64,000 bases of DNA from JBCBSS01 sp039819065 (GCA_039819065.1 JBCBSS010000013.1:19791-83790), one strand, 5' to 3'. Numbered from the stretch's first letter, positions 27,759-37,630 are shown. The notes: a model not told the origin generated them from the sequence alone. Translations and numbers: made by a program.

Positions 27759-29132
27759 TCAAATCCCATATTTCTCAATTTTCCTGTATAGCGTAGTGCG
27801 ACCGACACCTAACTCCTTGGCGGCTTTACTCATATTGCCTCCGTTTTTCCTGATCACCTCAATGATGGCATCTTTCTCCATATTGTCCAGGTTGTAGTTT
27901 TTGTCTTTGGAAGTAGCTGGTGCTTTGCCATGACTGAGTAGAAAATCCGACTTGCGCAGTATATGATCATCGGCCATAATCACAGCTCGCTCTACCGCAT
28001 GTTGTAACTCTCTGATATTGCCCGGCCAACGATGATTTTGGAGATGACCTACGGCTTCTTTGTTGATGGCAATGTCTGTCTTGCGGTATTTCTTGCCATA
28101 CATTTCCAAAAAATGGTCGATCAGCAGTGGGATGTCCTCTTTTCTAGAACGGAGTGGCGGCAGTTCAATCTCCACGGTGTTGAAGCGGTACAACAGGTCT
28201 TCACGGAATTCTTTCCGCTCTGCCATGTCGTACAAAGGCATGTTGGTGGCACAAATGAGCCTGACATCAATCTCTAGTGGTTCATTGGTGCCAATGCGCG
28301 TCACCTGTCGGCTTTGCAATGCGGTTAGCAACTTGGCCTGAAGAGGTAGCGACAAGTTGCCGATTTCATCCAGAAACAACGTGCCTCCCGAGGCAATTTC
28401 AAAACGTCCTGGACGATCTTCTTTAGCGTCAGTAAAAGCGCCTCTTTTATGGCCGAAAAGCTCAGACTCAAACAATGTTTCCGAAATAGAGCCGAGATCC
28501 ACCTTTACGAAGGCCTTCCCCTTGCGCTCGGAATGATTGTGAATGGCCTTAGCTACTAATTCCTTGCCTGTTCCGTTTTCTCCCAGAATGAGTACGTTGG
28601 CATCGGTGCCAGCCACTTTACGAATTACCTTAAACACTTCCTGAATCGTAGCGGATTCGCCTATGATCTCATTTTCAGGGGAAGCATAGACCTCGTTGAG
28701 TTTGGCATTGTGCGTTTTTAATCGCTCGATTTCCTTTTTAGACTGGCTGTGATTGAAAGCTGCTAGCACAGTGGCGTGAAGCTTTTCATTCTCCCAGGGT
28801 TTTACCACAAAGTCGGCTGCCCCAATCTTCATAGCTTCTACGGCCAATTTGATATCGCCGTAGGCGGTGATCATAATCACCTGCTGGTTTGGCTTAATCT
28901 CCCGAATCCGTTTGAGCCAAAAGAGTCCCTCCTTTCCGCTCGTAGCCCCCACGGTATAGTTCATGTCGAGTAGAATGACATCAAAATGTTCATTGCTGAC
29001 CAAGTAGTTTATCTGCTGCGGATTGCTATCGGTCTTGACATCGGTAAAATGCTGCTTGAGGACGATTCGTGCCGTATGCAATACATCGGGATCGTCATCA
29101 ATAATCAGTATACTGCCTTTGAGCTTCGACAT
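27759..29132 (-). CDS. NtrC-family sigma-54-dependent response regulator
   Basis: This 457-residue regulator has three domains. The receiver (1-125) has phosphoacceptor Asp56 (LLDMN), the acidic IDDDPD cluster and Lys111. The AAA+ sigma-54 activation domain (about 155-385) has Walker A GENGTGKE (184-191), Walker B TLFLDEIG (251-258) and the sigma-54 contact loop GAFTDA (231-236) in place of the usual GAFTGA. The C-terminal Fis-type HTH is NMSKAAKELGVGRTTLYRKIEKYGI. It activates RpoN promoters from upstream inverted repeats. No histidine kinase gene is adjacent, so its partner is elsewhere. Two 17-bp inverted repeats lie 37-76 bp upstream of its start and recur upstream of permease 4; these are its likely binding sites. 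Confidence 0.94.
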   Translation of the reverse strand: MSKLKGSILIIDDDPDVLHTARIVLKQHFTDVKTDSNPQQINYLVSNEHFDVILLDMNYTVGATSGKEGLFWLKRIREIKPNQQVIMITAYGDIKLAVEAMKIGAADFVVKPWENEKLHATVLAAFNHSQSKKEIERLKTHNAKLNEVYASPENEIIGESATIQEVFKVIRKVAGTDANVLILGENGTGKELVAKAIHNHSERKGKAFVKVDLGSISETLFESELFGHKRGAFTDAKEDRPGRFEIASGGTLFLDEIGNLSLPLQAKLLTALQSRQVTRIGTNEPLEIDVRLICATNMPLYDMAERKEFREDLLYRFNTVEIELPPLRSRKEDIPLLIDHFLEMYGKKYRKTDIAINKEAVGHLQNHRWPGNIRELQHAVERAVIMADDHILRKSDFLLSHGKAPATSKDKNYNLDNMEKDAIIEVIRKNGGNMSKAAKELGVGRTTLYRKIEKYGI

Positions 29133-29168
29133 GTTTGGTTCTTTGGACTGTATCGCAATTTATAAAAT

Positions 29169-29208
29169 TGTTCCACAATGGAACATAAATTTGTTTCAAG
29201 CCGGAACA
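29169..29208. promoter_or_regulatory. Two 17-bp inverted repeats, probable NtrC-type upstream activating sites (site pair A)
   Basis: Site 1 (29169-29185) is TGTTCCACAATGGAACA. Site 2 (29192-29208) is TGTTTCAAGCCGGAACA. The start points are 23 bp apart. The same pair with identical spacing occurs at 37539-37578. Both pairs lie 52 bp upstream of a sigma-54-like promoter. The sites sit between the regulator gene and permease 1, so autoregulation is also possible. Confidence 0.72.
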
Positions 29209-29260
29209 GTTTTGCTAAAGTACATTTTGTAAATTACTGTAAATCAATGTGTTGTACATG

Positions 29261-29278
29261 TGGCACATTTGTGGAGCA
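29261..29278 (+). promoter_or_regulatory. Sigma-54-like promoter element of permease 1
   Basis: TGGCACATTTGTGGAGCA has a perfect -24 TGGCAC but a poor -12 (TGGA where TTGC is expected). Placement is supported by the conserved 52-bp distance from the inverted repeats. It directs transcription towards permease 1. Confidence 0.5.
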
Positions 29279-29289
29279 TATATGGGCAG

Positions 29290-29507
29290 AAAGTAAACAG
29301 TAAGCAATGGGCAGTAGGCAAAACAATGATGAGTGTATGTTAGTAGATAGTATTAAGTATGCAGTATCTGCAATACAGTATCACCAATCCGAAACCCAGC
29401 ATCCCGAGCCAGATTGCTTCGCTCCTTCGTCACCGCCTGTCCGTCCACTGACGGATCGCAATGACACTTCTTTCGTCTTTTGTCTTACCTCTTATGTCTA
29501 ATATCTC
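29290..29507 (+). repeat. Repeat-mosaic spacer, copy 1 (before permease 1)
   Basis: About 218 bp. It shares, in order, a GCAGTAGGCAAAA block, TTAGTAGAT / AGTATTAAGTA / AGTATCTG motifs, GATTGCTTCGCTCCTTCG, the block CCTGTCCGTCCACTGACGG then ATCGCAATGACA, and a final CTTTTGTCTTAC-C/T-TCTTATGTCTAA tail just before the ATG. It matches the spacers at 31935-32364 and 34774-35009. Confidence 0.8.
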
Positions 29508-31934
29508 ATGCTAAAGAACTACCTCAAAATCGCCTTTCGCAACGCCGTCAAGAATGTAGGTTTCACCGTCATTAACATCACAGGATTGGCTTTGGGGTTA
29601 GGAAGCTGTCTGTTGATCTTCTTCTACATAACCTATGAGACTTCTTTCGACAGTTTTCATATGAACGGAGATCGGGTTTATAGAGTGGTCAATGAGCGCA
29701 TAACGCAGCAAGGCAACAATGTCAGCACCTATTCTCCTGCCATTCTAGCCCGTACTATGGAAGAGGAAATACCGGAAGTTGAGCAGACATTGACCTTTTT
29801 CCAAGCCAAGAACACCTTGTTTAGAAAGGGTGGTGTATCCCTTTTTGAGGAGAATGGTATCTATGCCCAACCGACATTCTTCGATCTATTCACGCTACAA
29901 TTTCTCTTGGGAAGCCCCGAAAAGGCATTGGTTGAGCCAAATACGTTGGTAATCACTGAGCAGCTGGCAGAAAAGTATTTCGGAGAGGGATGGAGAACAC
30001 TCGATTTGCTCAATGAAACCATAGAATTAGGAGGGTATCGCACTTTCAAGATTACAGGCGTCATTGAAAACGCGCCTTATAATTTTCATTTGGATGTAGA
30101 TTTCATTTGCTCCTTTGCATCATCGAAAAACTTCTTCAGCCAGCATACCTTACAAAGTTGGCGTTCAGCCAAGTTCTACAGCTATGTACTACTCAAGCCT
30201 GACGCATCGCAAACGCAGGCTCAATCCAAACTCTCAGATATTGCTGTTCGTTACGCCCACCCCAAAACAGAGCCTTATGGATATGTGCAAAACCCACAGC
30301 TCCAGGCGCTGGAGGATATCCATTTGCATTCAGTTGGTTATCGCCATGACCCTGCCAGAAAAGGTAACATAGATCATGTGCGGGCACTAGCCGTCATCGC
30401 CATTTTCTTGCTGGTCATAGCCTGCGTAAACTTCATAAATCTGGCCACTGCCAGAGCCTCCACAAGATTCAGGGAAGTAGGGCTGCGTAAGGTGGTTGGG
30501 GCTCATAGAAAACAGATCCTGATTCAGTTTTTGGGCGAGTCGGTGATCACAGCCATGTGTGCTTTGGTGCTGGCCGGCCTGATCGTAGAAGCCTTCCTGC
30601 CTGTGGTGAACTTTTCCTTTGGATTGCAACTCTCCATCAATTTCATAACAGACTATGAAGCGACGTTATTATTCATTGCTTTTGGCCTCTTGACTGGCGT
30701 ATTGGCGGGGGCTTATCCTGCGTTATTCCTTTCTGCTCTCAAGCCCATCAAGATATTCAAAACCACAGCCAATAACCTAGGTAGAAAATGGTCGATGCGC
30801 AAAACATTGGTAGTGGTACAATTTACTATCACCGCTTTGCTCTTACTGGTAACATGGGTGGTTTCTCTCCAAACCGATTATTTGAAAACCAAAACATTGG
30901 GCTTTGAAAAAGAACAAGTAGTAGTCATGCCTATGGTGGGAAGGAGTACGCGTGAGCGCTATGAAACTTTCAAAAATGAGCTTGCCAGTGCTGACCATGT
31001 ACAATCTGCCACGGCCTGTTTTGGCCTGCCTGGCTATTTTGTGGTAGGCGATGACATCCATCTGCCAGAGAAAGGCTTAGACTTTTCAACGCGTATGATG
31101 ATTGTTGACCCTAGTTTCATTACCACTATGGGTATGAAAATGGCTGCGGGCAGGGACTTCGATATAGCCAACGTGGCTGACCCGTCAAATGCGTTTATTA
31201 TCAATGAGACTGCGGCACTGACCATGGGTTATTCTGATCCACAAGAAGCCTTAGGGTTGAAGGTAGATTGGGGCGTCTGGTCTAGCGATACTGATTCTAT
31301 CAAATCGGGGCAAATCATTGGTGTGGTGAAAGACTTTCACTTTCGCAGTTTGCACAATGATATTGAGCCTATAACGCTACACATCTCTCCAGAAGAGTTC
31401 AATACAATAGCGGTTAAGATTGACGCGCAGCACATTACTGAAGCACTGGCCGGTATTGAGCAGGTCTGGAATGATTGGCACGACTCTTATCCTTTTGACT
31501 ATCACTTTCTCAATGAAGATTTTGAAAACCTGTATGCTTCTGAGACTCGCTTCAGTGATTTCTTTAGCGCCTTTACACTAATGGCTATTCTGGTAGCTTG
31601 TCTAGGGTTATTCGGACTGGCTGCTTTCATCACCGTGCAAAACGCAAAAGCCATCAGTATCAGAAAAGTTTTCGGTGCTACGGTTTCGGATATTCTGGTC
31701 ATGCTCAATGGCCAATTCCTGAAGTTGATTTTAGTGGCTTTGTTGGTGGCATTTCCAATAGGTTTCTACCTATCCAACCAATGGCTGGAAGGATATCCCT
31801 ACAGGATTGATCTTGGCTGGCAAATCGCCATGGGAACGGGTTTAGTTACCATTGGCGTGGCACTGCTAACCATAAGCTATATATCCATAAAAGCGGCTTT
31901 AGCGAACCCAGTGAATACTTTGAGGGACCATTAA
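29508..31934 (+). CDS. MacB/FtsX-type ABC permease, array member 1
   Basis: An 808-residue inner-membrane protein of the MacB-type (tripartite/mechanotransmission) permease superfamily, doubled: TM1 (about 20-42), a large extracytoplasmic MacB_PCD domain (to ~285), an FtsX unit of three TMs (to ~410), another TM (~425-450), a second extracytoplasmic domain (to ~680) and a final three-TM FtsX unit. The coupling motifs that contact an ATPase are EVGLRKVVGAHRKQIL and ISIRKVFGATVSDIL, both intact. It starts with the family signature MLKNYLKIAFRN and ends in AANPVNTLRD-like sequence. No ATPase gene lies in the window. The sigma-54-like element at 29261 is its probable promoter. Substrate unknown; relatives are linked to export or envelope-stress functions. 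Confidence 0.88.
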   Translation: MLKNYLKIAFRNAVKNVGFTVINITGLALGLGSCLLIFFYITYETSFDSFHMNGDRVYRVVNERITQQGNNVSTYSPAILARTMEEEIPEVEQTLTFFQAKNTLFRKGGVSLFEENGIYAQPTFFDLFTLQFLLGSPEKALVEPNTLVITEQLAEKYFGEGWRTLDLLNETIELGGYRTFKITGVIENAPYNFHLDVDFICSFASSKNFFSQHTLQSWRSAKFYSYVLLKPDASQTQAQSKLSDIAVRYAHPKTEPYGYVQNPQLQALEDIHLHSVGYRHDPARKGNIDHVRALAVIAIFLLVIACVNFINLATARASTRFREVGLRKVVGAHRKQILIQFLGESVITAMCALVLAGLIVEAFLPVVNFSFGLQLSINFITDYEATLLFIAFGLLTGVLAGAYPALFLSALKPIKIFKTTANNLGRKWSMRKTLVVVQFTITALLLLVTWVVSLQTDYLKTKTLGFEKEQVVVMPMVGRSTRERYETFKNELASADHVQSATACFGLPGYFVVGDDIHLPEKGLDFSTRMMIVDPSFITTMGMKMAAGRDFDIANVADPSNAFIINETAALTMGYSDPQEALGLKVDWGVWSSDTDSIKSGQIIGVVKDFHFRSLHNDIEPITLHISPEEFNTIAVKIDAQHITEALAGIEQVWNDWHDSYPFDYHFLNEDFENLYASETRFSDFFSAFTLMAILVACLGLFGLAAFITVQNAKAISIRKVFGATVSDILVMLNGQFLKLILVALLVAFPIGFYLSNQWLEGYPYRIDLGWQIAMGTGLVTIGVALLTISYISIKAALANPVNTLRDH

Positions 31935-32364
31935 GCAGTTGATAGTGAGCAGTAGGCAAAATAATGACAAGCATATGTTAGTAGATGGTATTGAGTATTT
32001 AGTATCTGGAATCCGGCTTCCACGAGATTGCTTCGCTCCTTCGTCGTCGCCTGTCCGTCTACTGACGGATCGCAATGACAGTGGAAAACTCGAATGTCAG
32101 TCTTTGTCTTTTGTCTCAATTCTTATGTCTGCATGCTACCTCACCCCCGGCCCCTCTCCGACATCAGAGAGGGGTGACGCCAGCACAAGTTTACCATTAA
32201 CTGACCATGGCCATCATTCTGAAAGAATCTCACTGGCAAATGAACGGACTAAGGGTGGTCAATATTCAGGACTAGATTGCTTCGTCGTTCCTCCTCGCAA
32301 TGACAGTAGAAAACGCGAATGTCAGTCTTATATCTTTTGTCTTACTTCTTATATCTAAGATCTC
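31935..32364 (+). repeat. Repeat-mosaic spacer, copy 2 (between permeases 1 and 2)
   Basis: The 430-bp spacer has the same ordered blocks as copy 1. It also carries an inserted dispersed block ending in the hairpin CCCCTCTC / GAGAGGGG (32151-32174), a CATTCTGAAAGAATCTCACTGGC-type repeat near 32215, and a second GATTGCTTCGTCGTTCC...GCAATGAC unit (32275-32305). It ends with the shared pre-ATG tail. A 139-codon frame across it is an artefact of the repeats. Confidence 0.8.
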
Positions 32365-34773
32365 ATGTTAAAGAACTACATTAAAATCGCATTCAGGTAC
32401 TTCTGGAAGAGTAAGCTTTTTACTTCCATCAATGTGATGGGGCTTACTTTGGGTATGGCTTGTTGCTTCATGATCGGGTTGTTTGTTTGGGATGAACTAT
32501 CATTCGATACCTTTCATGATGAGGGTGACCGTGTCTATCGGGTTTACACCGAGAGAGCTGATGACAATGGTGGTGCGTTTAATGCCATCGTGCCGCCGAC
32601 GTTTGCTCCAACCATGAAAGCTGATTTTCCCGAGGTAGAAAGTACCTTGAGGATGCTTAATTTCTTTGGAAAGACACTCTTTAAGGTAGAGGATGAATCA
32701 AATTATGAGGAGAATGGCGTATATGCCGAGCCTTCCTTTTTCAACATGTTTTCAGTCGATTTGGACTTAGGTGATGAGAAAACTGCTTTGGTTGAACCTC
32801 AATCAATCATCATATCTAAAGCACTGGCCGAAAAATACTTTGGAGATGAAGATGCTTTGGGCAAGACCATAACCGTCTCTAACAGAGACTACAATGTGAC
32901 CGGTGTATTGTCAACCCTACCAACACATTTTCATCTCAATCTGGACTTCATTTGCTCATTCTCTACACTGAACGAACTAGTGCGCCCAGAGAGGATGGAA
33001 AGTTGGGTATGGCAGCAGTTCTTTACTTATTTGAAACTAAAACCCGGTGCGGATGCTGCTGGCCTACAGGATAAATTCCCGGCTTTCGTAGAACAATATG
33101 CCTACGAGCACACCGATCCAAGAGGCTTTAGGTACTTGCCTTACTTACAGTCACTTAAAGACATTCATCTCCACTCTTCTGAACTGAATTGGGATATTGC
33201 CAAGCGAGGTAATATCAATTATGTGTACGCTTTATCGGCTACTGGTCTCATCATTCTATTAATTGCCGTAGCCAATTTCATCAATTTGACGACAGCGCGT
33301 TCTATCCGCCGTGCCCGCGAGGTAGGTATTAGAAAAGTGACAGGTGCCAGTCGAGGTCAGTTAATTCGCCAATTCATTGGAGAATCGGTTTTACTGTGCG
33401 GGTTTTCCCTGATTCTAGCCGGGTTGATCACCGAACTATCTATAGCTTACCTTAATGATTTCGCACAGAAAGAAATCCAGGTGAGCTTGCTTGGCAGTTC
33501 TTTGTTGATATCCATTCTCGTTTTGTTCGCCCTCTTTATTGGTACTTTGGCAGGTAGCTATCCCGCTTTGGTGATTTCCTCACATCGACCGGTGAAGGTG
33601 CTTAAAGGAAGTGGTTCCAGCAAGGGCAGTGGTTCCTCCATGTTTAGAAAGGGGCTAGTGATTTTCCAACTGGTAATGTCCGTAATGTTGATATTCTCTA
33701 CTTTGATCGTTTATCAGCAGTTTAGTTTCCTGGAAAACAAGGACTTGGGATTCGAGAGAGACCATTTACTAGTCATATCGTTAAGTCGTCGGCTGAACGT
33801 AGACCATCAGGTTTTAAAAGAGACCTTTACTGCTCACACCGGCGTCGAATCAGCTACTATAGGTTATGGATTACCGGGTGACATAGTTGCCGGTGATGAT
33901 ATCATCAAACCTGGTCAAGAAGGGTCTACCCCTGCCAATGTATTTACGATTGATCATGATTATATCAAAACGATGGGCATGCAAATTATAGCAGGCCGTG
34001 ACTTTTCCAAGGATTTGGCTAGCGACATCAGTGAAGGATTTGTGATCAACGAAACTGCGGTAGAACGATTAGGCTGGGATAGTGCAGAAGAAGCGATTGA
34101 CCAACCATTACATTGGGCCATGTGGGGTACAGATTCACTCAAGAAAGGTAGTGTAATTGGCGTAGTTAAAGACTTTCACTTTAAGAGTTTACACCAACCT
34201 GTGGCTACAGCAGTTCTACACATATACCCACCCGTTTTTTCAACACTAACCCTTAAACTCAAGGGACAAGGCTTAAAAGAAACGATAGATTTCATCAAAA
34301 CAGAATGGAAAAGTATTTCGCCTGATCGGCCTATCGATTATAAGTTTCTGGATACCAACTTTGACGCCATGTACAAAGATGAAGAAAAGCTGAGCCAGTT
34401 ATTTATTGCCTTTACCGGGATGGCCATCTTTATCGCCTGCTTTGGCCTCTTCGGTTTAGTATCTTTTACTACCGCCCAGAAGAATAAGGAAATAGGCGTA
34501 CGGAAGGTATTCGGAGCCACCACCATACAGGTACTCAGGTTGATTTTGAAAAGCTTTGTAGTACAGGTATTGATCGCGGCATTTTTAGGTATGCCCATCG
34601 CCTGGTACATCACAACGGAGTGGTTGGAAGGGTTTGCTTACCGTATCGATGTAGGGCCATTCGCATTTGTCATCTCCGGCATAGTGGTATTGATGATTGC
34701 CATAACCACAGTCAGTTATCAGTCGGTCAAAGCAGCACTAGCCAATCCAACTAATACCTTGAGAGATGAATAG
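32365..34773 (+). CDS. MacB/FtsX-type ABC permease, array member 2
   Basis: An 802-residue paralogue of member 1 with the same two-MacB_PCD, two-FtsX, eight-TM layout. Coupling motifs are EVGIRKVTGASRGQLIRQ and EIGVRKVFGATTIQV. It starts MLKNYIKIAFRYFWKS. An extra Gly/Ser-rich insertion (SGSSKGSGSS, about residue 415) precedes the central TM; other members have a shorter linker here. The extracytoplasmic domains diverge strongly from member 1, which suggests different ligands or substrates. No ATPase is adjacent. It is preceded by spacer copy 2. Confidence 0.88.
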   Translation: MLKNYIKIAFRYFWKSKLFTSINVMGLTLGMACCFMIGLFVWDELSFDTFHDEGDRVYRVYTERADDNGGAFNAIVPPTFAPTMKADFPEVESTLRMLNFFGKTLFKVEDESNYEENGVYAEPSFFNMFSVDLDLGDEKTALVEPQSIIISKALAEKYFGDEDALGKTITVSNRDYNVTGVLSTLPTHFHLNLDFICSFSTLNELVRPERMESWVWQQFFTYLKLKPGADAAGLQDKFPAFVEQYAYEHTDPRGFRYLPYLQSLKDIHLHSSELNWDIAKRGNINYVYALSATGLIILLIAVANFINLTTARSIRRAREVGIRKVTGASRGQLIRQFIGESVLLCGFSLILAGLITELSIAYLNDFAQKEIQVSLLGSSLLISILVLFALFIGTLAGSYPALVISSHRPVKVLKGSGSSKGSGSSMFRKGLVIFQLVMSVMLIFSTLIVYQQFSFLENKDLGFERDHLLVISLSRRLNVDHQVLKETFTAHTGVESATIGYGLPGDIVAGDDIIKPGQEGSTPANVFTIDHDYIKTMGMQIIAGRDFSKDLASDISEGFVINETAVERLGWDSAEEAIDQPLHWAMWGTDSLKKGSVIGVVKDFHFKSLHQPVATAVLHIYPPVFSTLTLKLKGQGLKETIDFIKTEWKSISPDRPIDYKFLDTNFDAMYKDEEKLSQLFIAFTGMAIFIACFGLFGLVSFTTAQKNKEIGVRKVFGATTIQVLRLILKSFVVQVLIAAFLGMPIAWYITTEWLEGFAYRIDVGPFAFVISGIVVLMIAITTVSYQSVKAALANPTNTLRDE

Positions 34774-35009
34774 GTTTTTTGCCGGTAGGCAGCTGTCTGT
34801 GGGAGGAAAGCAAAATGATAGTAACAAGTGTATGACGGTAGGTGGTATTGAGTATTTAGTATCTGGAACGCAGTATGAGCAATCCAAAACCGAACATACG
34901 ACCTCGAAGATTGCTTCGTCATACCTCGACCCTGTCCGTCCACTGACGGATCGCAATGACACTTCTTTCGTCTTTTGTCTTACTTCTTATGTCTAACATC
35001 TGATATCCC
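34774..35009 (+). repeat. Repeat-mosaic spacer, copy 3 (between permeases 2 and 3)
   Basis: The 236-bp spacer is similar to copies 1 and 2: a GGTAGGCAG opener, GGTGGTATTGAGTATTTAG, AGTATCTGGAA, GATTGCTTCGTC, CCTGTCCGTCCACTGACGG, and the CTTTTGTCTTACTTCTTATG tail before the start of permease 3. Confidence 0.8.
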
Positions 35010-37427
35010 ATGTTAAAGAACTATTTCAAAATCGCACTTAGGAACCTTTATAAGAGTAAGGTTTATACTTTGATTAATGTCTTTGGACTATCCATTGGGA
35101 TGGCTTGTGTTATTCTGATTGTATTGTTCTTGAAGGATGAATTGAGTTACGACCGATTTCATGAAGGTGCTGAAGATATTTACCGCGTTGCCTGGTTCAG
35201 CGGTAATCCACAAACCAGAACCCCTCACCCTATGGCACAGGCCTTAGTGGATGATTTCCCTGAGGTTGAAAGTGCTGTTTCCTTATCACCACTTTGGGGC
35301 CCGGGTTTAACCAAACGCACCTTTTCTGTCTACAATCCCGAAAACAATATTCGTTATGATGAAGAGCGTGTGCTCAGTGTAGACAGTACCTTCTTTGACG
35401 TTTTCTCCTTTGCATTAACGAAAGGCAATCCTCAAAAAATATTGCGAGAAGTCGGGGGTTTGGTCATTTCAGAATCCATAGCCGAAAAGTATTTCAAGGA
35501 TGAAGACCCTTTAGGAAAAAGGCTGGCCATCAACAATGACCAGAATATGCTGGAGGTGACAGGTGTATTCAAAGATGTACCTGAGAACGCTCACTTCCAC
35601 TTTGATTTCCTGATATCTTATGTAACCTTGAAGGCTATGGGGCCGGACAATCCTTATTACACATGGGCAGATTTTGGGCATTTCAACTACATACGGCTTC
35701 AGCCGGGTGCTGATGCCAAAACCCTTGAAGATCAAATGCTTGAATGGTCAACCCAATATACAAAGTTTACCGCCGAGCAAATGGAATTCATAACGGCTAA
35801 TGATTATCGTTTCAAGCTACAGCCTATTACCGATATACATCTGAAATCACAGATCAGGTGGGAATTAGAGGCCAATGGTAACATCGAGTACATCTACATC
35901 ATGTCGGCAGCGGCACTGTTCATTTTGATCATAGCTTGTGTCAATTTCATGAACATCACCACGGCCAAATCGGCTGAAAGGGCCAAGGAAATCGGCATTC
36001 GAAAATCAATTGGGGCTACCAGAGGTCAACTTTCTAAGCAATTCATTGGCGAATCGGTTATCATCTCTGTTCTGGCCGTAGTCGTGGCAGGATTGATAGT
36101 GGAAATTGCGCTACCTTCTTTTAATGTCTTTACCGGAAAGTCGTTAAGCCTAAGTTATCTAAGACAACCTTTCAACTTGATGATTTTGTTAGGCTCGGGC
36201 CTTACAGTTGGGTTATTATCTGGCCTCTATCCGGCGGCTTACCTTTCCTCCATGGAATCCAGCCATGTATTGAAAGGCCGGTTTGTTTCTAGTCCGAAAG
36301 GAATAGCCATGAGGAAGGCTTTGGTCATATTTCAGTTTGCTATTTCTATGGTCTTAATCACCGGAGGGATTATCATCTACAACCAGCTTAACTACATCAA
36401 CACTAAAGATCTTGGTTTCGATAAGGAGGCCGTAGTTTCCATTCCTATTAAGTCCTCTGATTTCATGAATAAATTTGAGACTTTGAAAACAGAACTAACT
36501 GCCCTGCCAAATGTGGAAAGCGTTTCTGCCGCTTCTAACATACCGGGTAGACAGTTCAATCAGAACCCTGTCTATTTGGCATCCGATGAGCAAATCAGAA
36601 CGGACCTTTCGGAGTGCTTTGCTGATTATGACCTCTTTGAAACTTTGGGTATAGAAATCATAGAGGGACGAGGCTTCTCACGAGACTTCTCCAGCGATAC
36701 CATCACCTCCTTCATTATCAATCAAACAGCAGCTGAACAGTTACAACTGGAAGATCCGGTTGGTAAGGAAATCGTGCGGGATGCAGATGGTAATTTGATC
36801 AGGGGAACCATCATCGGTGTAGCACGCGACTTCCACTTTCAGTCACTTCATGAACCGGTAAGACCGTTGATTTTTCAATCGCTATCTGCCTATAATCATA
36901 CTTTGGTAAAGGTGAAAACCCAGGATTTATCAGCGACACTGACGGCTGTAGAAGGGGTTTGGAAACAATTCGACAAGAACTTCGAATTTGAGTATGAGTT
37001 TCTGGACGAAATGATAGAACAGCAGTACCGGGCTGAACAAAAAATGGCCGGCGTATTCAGCGGGTTTTCTATTCTGGCGGCCATTATCGCCTGCCTCGGC
37101 TTACTCGGCCTGGCCATGCTCAATTTCCGATACAAAATGAAAGAAGTGGGCATTCGCAAAGTATTTGGCGCTTCTACCTCCGGATTAATGGTCTTGCTCA
37201 TTAAGGATTTTACCAGGCTGGTGGCAGTGGCCATTATTCTGGCTGTTCCATTGGCTTGGGCAGTGATGAACAACTGGCTGGAAAACTTTACTTTCAGAAT
37301 CAGCATAAACCCATTGATCTTTTTACTAACAGGAGGAATCGTGTTATTGCTTTCCTGGCTGACACTGGGCTATTTGACTTTTAATGCTGCCTCGTCCAAT
37401 CCTACGAGTATACTTCGTAATGATTAA
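35010..37427 (+). CDS. MacB/FtsX-type ABC permease, array member 3
   Basis: An 805-residue paralogue (start MLKNYFKIALRNLYKS). Coupling motifs EIGIRKSIGATRGQLSKQ and EVGIRKVFGASTSGL are intact. Eight TMs and both large extracytoplasmic domains are present, the first with PHPMAQALVDDFPEVES. Member 3 is followed by 286 bp that contain the second NtrC-site pair and sigma-54-like promoter, so members 1-3 and 4 onwards probably form two transcription units. Confidence 0.88.
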   Translation: MLKNYFKIALRNLYKSKVYTLINVFGLSIGMACVILIVLFLKDELSYDRFHEGAEDIYRVAWFSGNPQTRTPHPMAQALVDDFPEVESAVSLSPLWGPGLTKRTFSVYNPENNIRYDEERVLSVDSTFFDVFSFALTKGNPQKILREVGGLVISESIAEKYFKDEDPLGKRLAINNDQNMLEVTGVFKDVPENAHFHFDFLISYVTLKAMGPDNPYYTWADFGHFNYIRLQPGADAKTLEDQMLEWSTQYTKFTAEQMEFITANDYRFKLQPITDIHLKSQIRWELEANGNIEYIYIMSAAALFILIIACVNFMNITTAKSAERAKEIGIRKSIGATRGQLSKQFIGESVIISVLAVVVAGLIVEIALPSFNVFTGKSLSLSYLRQPFNLMILLGSGLTVGLLSGLYPAAYLSSMESSHVLKGRFVSSPKGIAMRKALVIFQFAISMVLITGGIIIYNQLNYINTKDLGFDKEAVVSIPIKSSDFMNKFETLKTELTALPNVESVSAASNIPGRQFNQNPVYLASDEQIRTDLSECFADYDLFETLGIEIIEGRGFSRDFSSDTITSFIINQTAAEQLQLEDPVGKEIVRDADGNLIRGTIIGVARDFHFQSLHEPVRPLIFQSLSAYNHTLVKVKTQDLSATLTAVEGVWKQFDKNFEFEYEFLDEMIEQQYRAEQKMAGVFSGFSILAAIIACLGLLGLAMLNFRYKMKEVGIRKVFGASTSGLMVLLIKDFTRLVAVAIILAVPLAWAVMNNWLENFTFRISINPLIFLLTGGIVLLLSWLTLGYLTFNAASSNPTSILRND

Positions 37428-37538
37428 GAATGGGTGTTCCAGGTGTTCCGTTCTAGCTCATAAGGTTCTACCATAGTTTGTGCATTTACAAATAGTAGAA
37501 TCAGTCTGTGTTTGATGTACGTGCAGCGCCCGAAGAAG

Positions 37539-37578
37539 TGTTCCGACCTGGAACATCATACTGTTCCGATGTGGAACA
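37539..37578. promoter_or_regulatory. Two 17-bp inverted repeats, probable NtrC-type upstream activating sites (site pair B)
   Basis: Site 3 (37539-37555) is TGTTCCGACCTGGAACA and site 4 (37562-37578) is TGTTCCGATGTGGAACA, both perfect inverted repeats in the outer 6 bp. Their start points are 23 bp apart, exactly as in pair A. Two further TGTTCC half sites lie at 37435 and 37444. Confidence 0.8.
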
Positions 37579-37630
37579 GATCCATTCGTAATGTAATTGT
37601 AAGTGGCTGAAATTCAGTCGATTAATTCAG

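Noticed and set aside
31939..32358. 139-codon open frame between permeases 1 and 2
   Set aside because: It lies within the repeat-mosaic spacer; its translation is of dispersed repeats, not a protein family.
29290..35009. Possible CRISPR-like repeat array in the permease spacers
   Set aside because: Repeats are not evenly spaced, have no constant spacer length and no cas genes are present.
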